From Haberlea rhodopensis (Eukaryota > Streptophyta > Magnoliopsida > Lamiales > Gesneriaceae), in NCBI GenBank assembly GCA_907163345.1, contig CAJQUN010000340.1, forward strand, positions 1 to 64,000: a stretch of DNA of 64,000 nucleotides. The letters run 5' to 3'. The position numbers and the translations under genes were made by a program. The notes under the pieces were generated by a model that worked only from the letters and a program-made list of their open reading frames with translations, was not told the DNA's origin and searched no databases. This document shows positions 34,322-46,819 of this stretch, piece after piece. Numbering within the stretch: position 1 is the stretch's first letter; every line of letters begins with the position of its first letter.

Positions 34322-35943
34322 ATAGGAGATGGATGGACTTGTTGAAGGACTACGATTGCGAGATAGAGTACCATCCAGGCAGGCTAACTTGACGGTTGAT
34401 GCTTTGAGTCAGAAGGTGAAGAGGATGCCAATCACTTGTCGGCCTTATTGACTTGCTACTGCCAGTTGGGATATGATTTTGATGTGTCTGCATTGCCGGT
34501 ACTTGTGTCGACATTGTTAGCAGAACCATATATTTTTGAGAGCATAAGAATGGCTCAAAAGACAGACGATGAAATACAAAGATGGATAACACTGGTCCTT
34601 CAAGGACAGCCATCAAAATTCAGGATGGCTGACGATGGTACGTTAAGGCTTGGTGATCGTTGGTTGGTCCCGAGTACGACCAAGTTACGCCAAGAGATCT
34701 TACAACGAGCTCATAGCAACAAATTTAGTATCCATCCGGGCGGTAAAGAAGATGTATAAAGACATGTGTGACCAGTTCTGGTGGAAGCAGATGCAGCGAG
34801 AAGTTATAGCATTTGTAAAGAGATGCTTGGTTTGTCTATAGGTGAAAGCGGAGAGGCAGAGACCCGGGGGTGAGTTGAAGAGCTTGAAATGCCTAAGTAG
34901 AAGTGGGAACACATATCTATGGATTTTGTGACCAATTTTCCAAGAACTGCATCAGGTTTTGATGCCATTTGGGTAATAGTGGACAGACTGACTAAAGTAG
35001 CCCACTTTATACCCTACAGTATGACCTTAACATACTTGAAGATGGCCCAGCTGTACATCCATGATATAGTGAGATTGCACGAGGTACTGGTTTCTACTGT
35101 ATCTGTTCGAAATCCACGATTTACTTCTCACTTTTGGGATGGTCTTCAGTCAGCCTTGGGAACTGAGGTGAGGTTGAGCACCGCATACCATCCCCAAACA
35201 GATGGCTAGACAGAGCGTACTATACAGACTCTCGAAGATATATTGCGGGCTTGTGTACTAGAGTTTGACACTACGTGGCAGGTTTCGGTAACCTTGGTGG
35301 AGTTTTCCTACAATAACAGCTGTGAGGAAGCATTCAGATGGCTCTGTTCGAAGCCTTATATGGTCGACGTTGTAGATCGCCACTGTATTTGGATGACCTA
35401 GATCGTAAATTGGTCAGAGGACCGGAGTTGATCCGGGAAATGGAACAGAAAGTGAAAGTGTTTCGACAGAGAATGAAAGCAGCGCAAGATAGGCATGCCA
35501 CTTATGCTAATAAACAGTGACGACCGTTGGAATTCCAATTGGGGGACAAAGTATTTTTGAAAATCTCACCTTTTCGGGGTGTTGTACGGTTTGGAATGAG
35601 AGGGAAATTGTCATCGAGGTATGTTGGTCCTTATGAGATCTTGGAGCGTGTTGGCACCTTGGCTTACCGTCTGGCTTTGCCACGGTCATTATCTGACATC
35701 TATGATATGTTTCAAGTGTCGATGTTGAGGAAGTATGACCCGTATGCGCCTCATGTTTTGCAGCCTTCAGAAGTACAGTTAGACTCTGAAGTGTCTTATG
35801 TTGAGCGGTCGGTTAAAATTCTGGATCGAGCTGGTCGTAGACTTCGGAACAAAGTGATACCGATGGTTAAAGTTCAATGGGATCGTAGGGGTGTCGAGGA
35901 AGCCACACGGAAGACGGAGTGACATATGATGCAACATTACCCG
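34322..35943 (+). pseudogene. G4 pol remnant: RNase H end, integrase, chromodomain
   Basis: RRWMDLLKDYDCEIEYHPG near 34326 is the RNase H end. 34436-34841 carries the linker and integrase zinc site (final CLVC, then a stop at 34839). 34919-35209 carries the core MDFVTNFPRT...VDRLTKVAHFIP. The second catalytic Asp, normally in SDRDPRFTS, is gone (SVRNPRFTS), and TDGQTER is interrupted by TAG at 35207. 35338-35520 (ALYGRRCRSPLY) and 35527-35922 (FLKISPFRGVVRFG and VKVQWDRRGVEEAT) are the C-terminal and chromodomain-like parts, closely related to G1's. No activity can be expected. Confidence 0.88.
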
Positions 35944-36022
35944 AAACTGTTTTCTAGTATGTGAATTTATGTTTTGAATTGGCTATGGTAAGCGTATGCT
36001 ATTTCGAGGTCGAAATTTTTTT

Positions 36023-36036
36023 AGTAGGGGGAGTAA
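36023..36036 (+). other. G4 polypurine tract
   Basis: AGTAGGGGGAGTAA, directly before LTR start TGTGATATTC and preceded by TTTCGAGGTCGAAAT. Confidence 0.82.
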
Positions 36037-36120
36037 TGTGATATTCTTGAATAATCATGTGCTTTATGACTTGTTAATGATGATTACGAGGTGATTACAA
36101 GATTGTAAATATATATGGTC
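36037..36120 (+). repeat. G4 3' LTR, first 84 bp
   Basis: Starts TGTGATATTCTTG and ends in TGGTC (36116-36120), the left target duplication of copia CC. The right copy TGGTC is at 62047-62051. Confidence 0.85.
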
Positions 36121-37459
36121 TGTTGGGATATGCCCTAAGACAACTCATTAGATGATTGTTTATGACATACAATGTATTATGGTTTTATTAATGGCAATTC
36201 ATTATTATATATTATTCGAGTATTTGTGTAATATGAATTAATATATAAGTTAATGTCCTTAGAATAATATTGTATTGTTCTTAAAGATTGTCCCTAGGCA
36301 AGTATTATCATGAATCGGGATAATGATAATGCTTTGAGACTGGTATGTTTTGATTGATGAAATGCATGGATATGAGATATCGAATCAACACATGGGTACA
36401 TGTTAGAGAACAATGTACTGGACAGACCCACCATGAGAATGCTACATGGATAGTTATATGAGTGTCATAAGCAATTCTCATAGTGAGAATAGTGTATGTA
36501 ATCCTTACGACTTGAGATCATCTGAGATCCCAACATAAGGAGTTATGTATTGTCAAACGTTACCTTTAACAGGGTAAACTATAAAGACAACTATTGGATA
36601 TACTACGAATTATGTAGAGGGATGTTGACTGATCAAGATAGGATTTGTCCCTCCTATATAACAGGAGAAGTATTTGGGCCCTTGATCAAGTGAGACTAAA
36701 ATGCATGGCCATGCTCGAATGAGTCGATATGTGATATCGAGCTTATTCGTTTATTCTAGTTCTACTTGGGGATCAGGAAATAAAAGATTGAATATACGAG
36801 TATGACTATTCCATGACTCGTGTTCAATCTAAACACATTGGACAAAGGGATTAAGTTACATGGTTAATATTATCACAGTCCTTAGGTTATGTCAAGTCAA
36901 TGACATTCTTGTAATTTGGGTAGCCTTGATGTGTTGCTAGATACCGCTCATTGCTTGTGACATAAAATTAGATTTTATGTCGCTGCCAACATTGCAAGAT
37001 CATATCGGGTCGCACAAAAGATTAAATCAATAAAGGGAGATAAAATTCATTGGATGAATTAATTAATTAAGAAGAGTCTTAATTACAAATATTAGATATA
37101 TGGATTTAATTAAGATATTGAGTTTGGGTCAATGAGGCTTCTTGAAAGCCTTTTAATTAAATCTAATATATAATAAACTAATAAGATTTTGAGAAGGATT
37201 AAGAGTTAATTATTCAAAAACCTAGTAGCCACCAAATACAAGCTCTCGGCCGCCACCACTCTTCTACAACCTCACGGCCGTCGCCGCCGTGAATAGTGGT
37301 GGTTTGTTCGTGACTCGTGGTGTTGCAACGAGGAATCTGCTTCAAACACGCTACAAGGGTATGATTCTATTCAATCTCGATATGATTACTTTGTATAGGT
37401 CCATGGTAGGAATTCAGTTTTTATTTTTCGCTGCGTATTGCTTGATTGGATTCCTAACA
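36121..37459 (+). repeat. Copia CC first LTR
   Basis: 1339 bp, TGTTGGGATATG to GGATTCCTAACA. Compared with the middle LTR it lacks about 120 bp after GTGGTGGTTT (near 37300), which the other two copies retain. Confidence 0.93.
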
Positions 37460-37460
37460 G

Positions 37461-37472
37461 TGGTATCAGAGT
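37461..37472 (+). other. Copia CC primer-binding site
   Basis: TGGTATCAGAGT, one base after the LTR. The last base differs from the iMet match (C expected). Confidence 0.85.
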
Positions 37473-39065
37473 CGTGTACAAAGCTCAGCTCTGAAATATA
37501 TGATTGATTGTTTAATCATGTTTTGAATATTTTGCATGCTTTGAAACTGTATGATTCATATATGATATGTGATAATCGATTTTGTGGAAATCATCGCAAT
37601 ATTATATATGATATAATTGACGGATTGATGTATACGATACATATTTACACAAAATCGAGCCATTGGCTCGTATGAACTCTCGGCCGCCGCATGCAAGCTA
37701 GGGTCTCAGACCCTTGGCTCGAGCATGGGCCGAGCCCCCGCATGAGGGCTAGGGTTTCGAACCCTTGGCTCCATGGCTCTCGGCCGCCGCGGCTTTTGTG
37801 GCTAGGGTCTCGAGTAGGTCAAGCCGCCACCGCACATGGCTAGGTTTTCGAACCCTAGTCTCGTGCATGGTTGGGCAGCCATTGGTCCGTGACATGGGTG
37901 CAACCTTGGGCTTGCTAGGGTTAGCAAGTCCATGGCTTGAAACACGCCGAGTATCCGTGGCATGTGATGTCCCGAGCGTACGATAATTTTCATAAAATTT
38001 TATTTTACAGTTTTTAATTAGAATTAAATTTTAAAATGTTTAGAATTTAATTCATTAATTGTTAAAGCATGTTTTATGTGTTGTTTGAGCATGGTGCATG
38101 GTTATAGCCATATGACCTATTAGATAGGATTTTGTGAATGTTTGTAATTTATTACGGCCTGCGTGTCGTACCTTCTCTATTTTTCCTAAATGTTATTCCT
38201 CTCCTATGTTCCCCTCGAATGTTACTCAAGGAATTCTCTATATCATGTAATTGTTATATAGTATAGTTTATTTTGTTGATGGAGATCAATGAAGATGGAC
38301 CAAGGTGCCGGGATGAGGAGGCCATTCACAAAAGGGAGCCAAAGAGGTGCTTGGAGAAGTTACCTTAGGTTGACCTTTTAGGATTTTCTCATTGACTTGA
38401 GAAAATCTTTAGTAGGGGCTATAACCATGTCACGTATAATTTAAGTTGATGTATGTGATGCATGCTTATCTTATAATGTTTATATTGATGATTGTTACAC
38501 ATATATGTAGATATGTATATGCGTATATGTACCAGACATATTTTAATTATCAATAAAATCATGAGATCAATAAATCCCTCTAATAATTTTAAGTTTTAGA
38601 TGCCTTCCAAAATTAAAAGTACTCGTCAAGACTTCGATTGAACATGTGTGGGTTTGCCAAAGCAAAGCACCGTGACAATCTTGGTAAGGCGCGAAAGGAT
38701 AAAAGTGATATCCGTTTTACTTTAAATTTGGGTCCGAGTTAACTAGGTTATCTCAATAGGATTGGGAACCTAGAGGCATGGGGTTGGATAATAATTCATT
38801 AGATGAATTTGAACAAAGTGTTGTTCGTCCAACCATCCAAGAATTACCTGTGATGTAATTGACAAAGTGTTGTCTACCTTAAATAACCGAGTCTTGGGTG
38901 ATTAGCCAAAGCTCACTCAGGATTAGGTAAAATATGGATTTTGGCCCACTAAGGTTTCGAGGGTTGATAATTTTAAACAAAATAGTGGGAGTATCATTTA
39001 ATATAAGACCTTATTAAATGATTAAAATAGCAAACTTATTTTGCATATTTATATTGTAGATATCC
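37473..39065 (+). other. Copia CC untranslated leader
   Basis: Homologous to the CB leader. 37695-37940 holds AGGGTTTCGAACCCT-type inverted repeats alternating with CTCGGCCGCCGC. The rest is AT-rich and ends with the shared GTGGGAGTATCATTTAATATAAG segment. I see no gene in it. Confidence 0.82.
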
Positions 39066-42000
39066 ATGGCATCAAACAACGTAACTAGCACACTGTCATT
39101 GTGATCGGTCCTTGAGAAGGAAAAACTGAATGGGACTAATTTCCTAGACTGGTATAGGAATTTGAGGATTGTCCTGAAACAAGAGAAAAAGGAATATGTC
39201 CTAGAGGAACCCTTACCTGCTGAGGAACCTCCCGTGACGGCCGCTAAAGCCGATAATGATGCTTACAAGAAGCATCAAAATGACGCACTTGATGTTGGTT
39301 GCCTTATGCTTGCCACCATGAACTCTGAGCTTCAGAAGCAACATGAGGAAATGGAGGCGTTCGATATGATCGAGCACTTAAAGCAACTCTATCAACAACA
39401 AGCAAGACAAGAGAGGTATGACGTCTCTAAAGCGTTAATCCAGTGCAGGATGGTAGAAGGAAGCCTTGTTGGAACTCATGTAGTGAAGATGATTGGGTAC
39501 ATTGAGAATCTTGAAAAGCTGAGTTTTTCATTGGACCAAGAGTTGGCCACTGACGTAATCTTGCAATCGTTGCCTGATAGCTATAGTCAATTTGTCTTGA
39601 ATTATGATATGATTGAAATCGAAAAGACTCTACCGCAGTTGCTTGGTATGTTGAGAACATATGAAGCGAACACAAAGAAGTCTAAAACCCACTAATGTTC
39701 TTATTGTGAATAAGAGCAAGGGAAAGGCTAAAGCAAAAGGCTTTAAGAAGAACAAGAAAGTTTTTGTTAAATCTAAGCCTCATGCATCTATCTACACTTA
39801 AGCCAAAGAGAGGAGTGGCTAAGGAAGGGAACTGCTTCCATTGCGGTGAGACCGGACATTGGAAAAGGAACTGCAAATTATATCTGGAAGATCTTAAGAA
39901 GACGAAGGGAAGTGTGACTTCCACTTCAGGTATTTTTGTTATAGAAGTCAATTTATCTACTTCTTCATCATGGGTATTAGATACTGGATGTGGTTCTCAC
40001 ATTTGTGTTAATGTGCAGGATCTCAAAAGGAGTAGGATATTGGCAAAAGGCGAGGTTGATCTCCGAGTGGGAAATGGAGCAAGAGTTGCTGCATTAGCTA
40101 TAGGAGATTACTCTTTAACTTTGCCTTCTGGTTTATTATTGGATTTAAAAGACTGTTATTTTGTGTCTTCTATCACGAGAAACCTCAATTTCTTGTTTGG
40201 ACAAGGTTGGGTTTTCACTTATTATAAAGGACAAGTGTTGCTCCATTTATTTGAATGATATGTTTTATGCTAGTGCACAATTGATTAATGGTCTTTATGT
40301 ATTAAATCATGATATGCATGTCTATACATAAATACTAAAAGGATTAAGAATAATGATTCTAATCCAACTTATCTCTGGCATTGTCGCTTGGGCCATATAA
40401 ACGTGAATCACTTATCAAAACTTCATAAGGATGGAGTATTAGATTCATTTGATTTTGAATCATATGAAACATGTGAATCTTGTTTAATGGGCAAGATGAC
40501 AAAAGCCCCTTTCAAGGGACATGTTGAAAGGACAAATGATTTATTGAGTCTCGTACATAGTGATTTATGTGGACCAATAAACACACAAGCTAGAGGTGGT
40601 TTTCAATACTTCGTTACATTTACTGATGACTTCAGTAGATATGGGTATGTGTACCTAATGAAACATAAACATGAAACCTTTGAAAAGTTCAAAGATTTCA
40701 AGAATGAAGTACAAAACCAACTTGGCAAAAGTATCAAAATCCTCTGATCAGATCGAGGAGGAGAATACCTAAGCCAAGAGTTTCATGACTATCTAAAGGA
40801 GTGTGGGATAGTCCCACAACTCACACCTCCATATACTCCACAATGGAATGGTGTATCCGAAAGGAGGAATCGAACTTTGTTGGACATGGTTCGATCAATG
40901 ATGAGTCATGCAGATCTTCCGATTTCCTTTTGGGGACATGCTTTAGAAACAGCAATATTCATACTGAACCGTGTTCCATCTAAATCAGTTGAAAAGACAC
41001 CATATGAGATATGGACTAGGAAACATCCTAGTATGTCTTTTATGAAGATTTGGGGTTGTGAGGCTTACGTGAGACGTCATGCCTCCAATAAACTTGGACC
41101 CAAATCTGATAAGTGTTTATTTGTGAGGTATCCTAAGGAAACGAAAGGATACTATTTCTATTATCCCACCGAGAACAAATTAGTTGTTGCTCGGACTGGT
41201 GTCTTTCTTGAAAGAGAATTTATTTCGAGAAGAACCAGCTGGAGACAAATAGAACTTAGTGAAGTTCAACCACAAGAAAATATTGAACATGATATTGAGA
41301 TGGAAACATAGCAGACACCACAAGTTGTTGTGGATGAAATGCCTGCTCAAGAGACACAAGTCCAGCGTAGGTCTGTAAGAGAACACCGTGAGCCACAGAG
41401 ATATGGATTTCTTGTGACTCAACAAGGTGACTTACTACTTATTGATGAGGATGAGCCGTCGTCTTATCAAGACGCTATAATGGGCCCTGATTCTGAGATG
41501 GAATCCATGTATGCAAACCAAGTATGGACTTTGGTTGACCCGCCTGAAGGGGTAAGACCCATAGGGTGCAAATGGATTTTCAAGAAAAAGACCGACATGG
41601 ATGGTAATGTATAAACCTTTAAAGGTCGACTGGTTGCTAAAGGTTTCAAACAAATTCATGGTATTGACTATGATGAAACTTTTTCACCAGTTGCCATGGT
41701 TAAATCCATTAGGATCTTACTTACAATAGTTGCATTTCATGATTATGAAATCTGGCATATGGATGTCAAAACAGCTTTCCTTAATGGAAATTTACTTGAG
41801 GATGTGGACATGACACAGCCCGAGGGTTTTGTCGATCCAAAGGATGCTGGAAAGATATGCAAGCTACAACGATCCATTTATGGATTGAATCAAGCTTCTT
41901 GGAGTTGGAATCTTTGTTTTGATGATGCAGACAAAGAGTTTGGTTTCATCAAAAACGTAGATGAACCTTGTGTCTACAAGAAGGTCAGTGCGAGCATAAT

Positions 42001-43006
42001 TATCTTCCTAGTATTGTATGTAGATGACATACTTCTCATTGGGAATGATATCCCTGCCTTACAATCTGTAAAGATTTGGCTAGGGAATTGCTTTTCTATG
42101 AAAGATTTGGGTGAAGCCACATATGTATTAGGTATCAAGATCTATAGAGATAGATCAAGAAGATTACTTGGCCTAAGTCCAAAAACATACATAGACAAAG
42201 TGCTAAAACGGTTTAGCATGCAAGAATCAAAGAAAGGATTCGTGCCTATGACACATGGGGTACATCTCTCGAATGATCAGTGTCCTTCAACACCAGATGA
42301 GAGACAACGCATGAGTAAGATTCCATATGCACCAGCTATTGGATCTATCATGTATGCCATGATATGTACTCGTCCCGATGTCTCGTATGCTCTGAGCATG
42401 ACGAGCAGATATCAGGTTGATCCAGGTGAATGTCACTGGATTGCTGTCAAGAATATCCTGAAGTACTTGAGAAGAACTAAGGATACATTCTTGATTTATG
42501 GAGGTGAGGAAGAGCTCAATATAATGGGTTACACTGATGCAAGCTTCCAAACCGACAAAGATGATATCCGATCGCAATCACGATATGTGTTTTGCCTAAA
42601 TGGAGGTGCTGTGAGCTGGAAGAGTTCAAAGCAAGAGACAGTAGCCGATTCTCCAACTGAAGCTGAATACATCACTACCTCAGATGCAGCAAAGGAAGCT
42701 GTTTGGATCAAGAAGCTCAATTATGAACTTGGGGTGATGCCTAGCATACTAGATCCGATTGAACTCTATTGTGACAACAATGGAGCCATCGCATTGGCTA
42801 AGGAACCTAGATCTCACCAGAGATCCAAGCACATACGTTGGTGCTTTCATTTCATTCGAGAAATCGTTGAAAGAGGATATGTAAAAATATGTAAATTACC
42901 AACTGATGATAATGTATCTGACCCACTGACGAAGCCACTGTCACAGCAGAAGCATGATCGTCATACTAGATCTCTAGGCATTAAGTACATGTCTGATTGG
43001 TCTTAT
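39066..43006 (+). pseudogene. Copia CC gag-pol, many stops and frameshifts
   Basis: The start ATG is kept (39066, ATCCATGGC), but codon 14 is TGA. Gag continues 39162-39695, then a frameshift. 39764-40258 has zinc knuckle CFHCGETGHWKRNC and protease DTGCGSH. 40388-40747 has the integrase zinc site and core up to a TGA in place of the Arg before SDRGGEY. 40877-41311 and 41330-41614 cover the integrase C-terminus and linker, with TAG and TAA stops between. 41696-43006 is an open 437-codon stretch with LYVDDILLIGND and RNase H (GYTDASFQTD, AEYITTSDAAKEA). Same family as CA/CB but older. Confidence 0.92.
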
Positions 43007-43021
43007 TGCAAGTGTGAGATT

Positions 43022-44444
43022 TGTTGGAATATGCCCTAAGACAACTCATTAGATTATTGTTTATGACATACAATGTATTATGGTTTTATTAATGGCAATT
43101 CATTATTATATATTATTTGAGTATCTGTGTAATATGAATTAATATATAAGTTAATGTCCTTAGAATAATATTGTATTGTTCTTAAAGATTGTCCCTAGTC
43201 AAGTATTATCATGAATCGGGATAATGATAATGCATTGAGACTAGTATGTTTTGATTGATGAAATGTTCATGGATATGAGATAACGAATCAACACATGGGT
43301 ATATGTAGAGAACAATGTACTAGACAGACCCACCATGAGAATGCTACATGGATAGTTATATGAGTGTCATAAGCAATTCTCATAGTGAGAATAGTGTATG
43401 TAATCCTTACGACTTGAAATCATCTGAGATCCCAACATAAGGAGTTATGTATTGTCAAACGTTACCTTTAACAGGGTAAACTATAAAGACAACTATTGGA
43501 TATACTACGAATTATGTAGAGGGATGTTGATTGATCAAGATAGGATTTGTCCCTCCTATATAACAGGAGAAGTGTTTGGGCCCTTGATCAAGTGAGACTA
43601 AAATGCATGGCCATGCTCGAATGAGTCGATATGTGATATCGAGCTTATTCGTTTATTCTAGTTCTACTTGGGGATCAGGAAATAAAAGATTGAATATACG
43701 AGTATCACTATTACATGACTCGTGTTCAATCTAAACACATTGGACAAAGGGATTAAGTTACATGGTTAATATTATCACAGTCCTTAGGTTATGTCGAGTC
43801 AATGACATTCTTGTAATTTGGGTAGCCTTGATGTGTTGCTAGATACCGCTCATTGCTTGTGACATAAAATTAGATTTTATGTCGCTGCCAACATTGCAAG
43901 ATCCTACTGGGTCGCACAAAAGATTAAATCAATAAAGGGAGATAAAATTCATTGGATGAATTAATTAATTAAGAAGAGTCTTAATTACAAATATTAGATA
44001 TATAGATTTAATTAAATCTAATATATAATAAACTAATAAGGTTTTGAGAAGGATTAAGAGTTAATTATTCAAAAACCTAGTAGCCACCAAATACAAGCTC
44101 TCGGCCGCCGCCACTCTCCTACAACCTCACGGTCGCCGCCGCCGTGATAGTGGTGGTTTTATAGCCGTCGTTGATCGGTTTCAAACCGTGAGTTTTGTTT
44201 CGGTTTAAGAACGAGTCTAGCAACTTGTTCTTGAACGCCCTTTTCGATTTGATCGTGTTGATACCTTAGAGACAAAGGTACAAATCTTTGTTCGTGACTC
44301 GTGGTGTTGCAACGAGGAATCTGCTTCAAACACGCTACAAAGGGTATGATTATATTCAATCTCGATATGATTACTTTGTATAGGTCCATGGTAGGAATCC
44401 AGTTTTTATTTTTCGCTGCGTATTGCTTGATTGGATTCCTAACA
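43022..44444 (+). repeat. Copia CC second LTR
   Basis: 1423 bp, starting TGTTGGAATATG (one substitution in the terminal block) and ending GGATTCCTAACA. It lacks about 54 bp near 44010 present in the other copies, lost between short TTTAATTA repeats. The polypurine tract before it reads AAGTGTGAGATT, mutated. Confidence 0.93.
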
Positions 44445-45343
44445 GTGGTATCAGAGTCGTGTACAAAGCTCAGATCGGAAATATATGATTGATTGTTTAA
44501 TCATGTTTTGAATCTTTTGCATGCTTTGAAACTGTATGATTCATATATGATATGTGATAATCGATTTTGTGGAAATCATCGCAATATTATATATGATATA
44601 ATTGACGGATTGATGTATACGATACATATTTATCGAGCCATTGGCTCGTATGAACTCTCGGCCGCCGCATGCAAGCTAGGGTCTCGGACCCTTGGCTCGA
44701 GCATGGGCCGAGCCCCCGCATGAGGGCTAGGGTTTCGAACCCTTGGCTCCATGGCTCTCGGCCGCCGCCGCTTTTGTGGCTATCGAACCCTTTGGCTCGA
44801 GTAGGTCAAGCTGCCGCCGCACATGGCTAGGTTTTCGAACCCTAGTCTCGTGCATGGTTGGGCCGCCCTTGGTCCGTGACATGGCTGCAATCGTGGGCTT
44901 GCTAGGGTTAGCAAGTCCATGGCTTGAAACGCGCCGAGTATCCGTGGCATGTGATGTCCCGAGCGTACGATAATTTTCATAAAATTTTATTTCACAGTTT
45001 TTAATTAGAATTAAATTTTAAAATGTTTAGAATTTAATTCATTAATTGTTATAGCATGTTTTATGTGTTCTTTGAGCATGGTGCATGGTTATAGCCCTAT
45101 GACCTGTTAGATAGGATTTTGTGAATGTTTATAATTTATTACTGCCTGTGTGTCGTACCTTCTCTATTTTTCCTAAATGTTATCCCTCCCATATGTTCCC
45201 CTCGAAGGTAACTCGTGGAATTCTCTATATCATGTAATTGTTATATAGTATAGTTTATTTTGTTGATGGAGATCAATGAAGATGGACCAAGGTGCCGGGA
45301 TGAGGAGGCCATTCACAAAAGGGAGCCAAAGAGGTGCTTGGAG
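44445..45343 (+). other. Second copia CC leader, truncated
   Basis: Primer site TGGTATCAGAGT at 44446-44457, then the leader with AGGGTTTCGAACCCT inverted repeats (44680-44930), matching 37460-38358. It breaks at GTGCTTGGAG (45334-45343) and continues as element D in reverse orientation. The rest of this internal region is missing. Confidence 0.88.
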
Positions 45344-45347
45344 GATT
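45340..45347. other. Deletion junction: copia CC leader joined to element D
   Basis: Left of the join the sequence follows the CC leader, right of it the 3' ORF of D on the opposite strand. GGAG is the possible microhomology. The join deleted the end of D with its 3' LTR, the second CC internal region and the 5' part of the third CC LTR. Confidence 0.75.
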
Positions 45348-46282
45348 TTCAGGACTGGGCTCTCTACTAGGGATGTCTGCCGTGGGACTTGCAGAGGAGA
45401 TGGTATCAGAAGCAGCAATGACTGTCTTTCGGAGAGCAGGAGGAGCTCCTTTTCTGGTTCTGGACTTCTTAGGAGGAGGAGGGGGAGGAGATGACTCAGC
45501 GGATTCAGATATGGTTTGTTCAGAATCACTTATAACTTGAGTCGATCGGTGCTTCGTCAAACCAACCTCTCTGCCACTCCGCTGCCTGTGTATCTGAAGA
45601 TACTTAGCAGTGATAAGTCTGCCTGGATGAAGATCGGAGGAAGCCCCTGCCTGAATGCTTTTGCTTTCAAAGATGCTGCTGAGAGGTAGGGCAAAACCAG
45701 ATTGACCCTTGCCTGAAGTGATGAGTCCAGTGAGGATCTGAAACAAAACTACTGACCAGTTGATTTCGAGTCCTTTGAAGATGGCGCTCATGACGTCAAA
45801 CTTCTCAGGGGTGATGATGTCAAAAGAGCCAGCTTTGTATAGCAGCCCCTTAGAAATAACATCGGCCAGTTGCCGGAAATGACTCTTCATCAGCACCTTC
45901 TTGAATGGAGGACGCCGGAGACGATCATTTGAGTCGGGGAAGGTGATTCGCTTTTCTTCCCTGACATCCACTGGAACGGTGGAGAAATCTATAAGTCCAG
46001 TGGCAGGAAGACAAAGGGGCGTGCTGAATTCCTGTTGAGTGATGGTAATAGGTTGTCCAGAAACAGAGGCCACCACAGAATCATTTCAACTTTGGCGGTG
46101 GCGAAGAATTCATGTAAGGCGGCTTTGTAGAAAGTCGGAGCCTGGCTGAGAATCACTAAAAGTCCCGATGTATCCAATTTTTGAAAGACTTCCTTTGTTT
46201 CGTCATCAGAGGATGTGGAGATGGAATCGAAATCCACATGAACAGCATTAGTGATGAAACTTGGCTGAGTATTCTTCGACAT
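45344..46282 (-). pseudogene. D extra ORF downstream of pol (function unknown)
   Basis: Starts MSKNTQPSFITNAVHVDFDS at 46282, shifts frame near 46080, then continues to the 45343 junction for about 310 codons in total. It has no transmembrane segment that I can see. It is acidic and Ser-rich at first, then has a mixed core (LADVISKGLLYKAGSFD, EINWSVVLFQILTGLI), then an acidic Ser stretch and a PPPPPPKKSRTRKG run. It occupies the position of the env-like ORF of SIRE elements. From memory it resembles a retroelement-borne protein family abundant in some Lamiales genomes and annotated under assorted names; I cannot verify that. The role is unknown. Confidence 0.7.
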
Positions 46283-46819
46283 TTATGATGAATATGCGGA
46301 GAAGCAGCAACAATCCTGTTGAAAAAAAAATTCTGGGAGGGAAGTTAACGCAGTAAATTTTTTTGGAAAAGATAAAGAGTAAAAACCAAAGTAATGGCGG
46401 TTAAAAGGAGAAGTATATGTAACGTCGTACTGTAGATGAGCGGACACATGGTTACGTGGCGATCATCTAACGATTTAAAGATTTTAAAAAATAATTAAAA
46501 GGACAGGATTTGGGCGGGATTCAATTTATTTTTATAACAAAAAGATGGATTTGAATTCCGATGTTCCAGTAGGTTAATAGGTATCGAAGGTTATTTTAGT
46601 CAAAGCATACTTGGTAAAGTCTGCTGGTATGTAGGGTCCGACTGGTAAGGATCATCTACTGGTATGTAGAGTCCTACTGGTACGTATACACCTACTGCAG
46701 CAGACCATTGTTTTACCAGCTGAGCTTAAATAACCATGATAAAATTGTAACTGAAATTCCCCCTTAATTTATGCGAATAAACTAAGTAATTCCCACTGAA
46801 TTCATTATCAAAAAAAATA
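46283..46819 (-). other. D spacer between pol and extra ORF
   Basis: 540 bp without a coding frame. 46610-46700 holds short repeats of CTACTGGTATGTAG/GTCCTACTGGTA, similar in flavour to the CCGGT/CCAGT repeats of the D LTR. The rest is AT-rich; it could hold a subgenomic promoter or splice acceptor for the extra ORF, but I see nothing decisive. Confidence 0.5.

Larger units (their letters stand above)
34319..36120 (+). mobile_element. G4: Ty3/gypsy chromovirus, 3' part (outermost host element)
   Basis: A plus-strand chromovirus fragment: end of RNase H, integrase, chromodomain-like tail, polypurine tract and first 84 bp of the 3' LTR. Its left side is cut by the hAT, its LTR by copia CC. It resumes at 62047. 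Stops and frameshifts throughout make it the most eroded coding remnant here apart from G2, consistent with being oldest. Confidence 0.88.
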
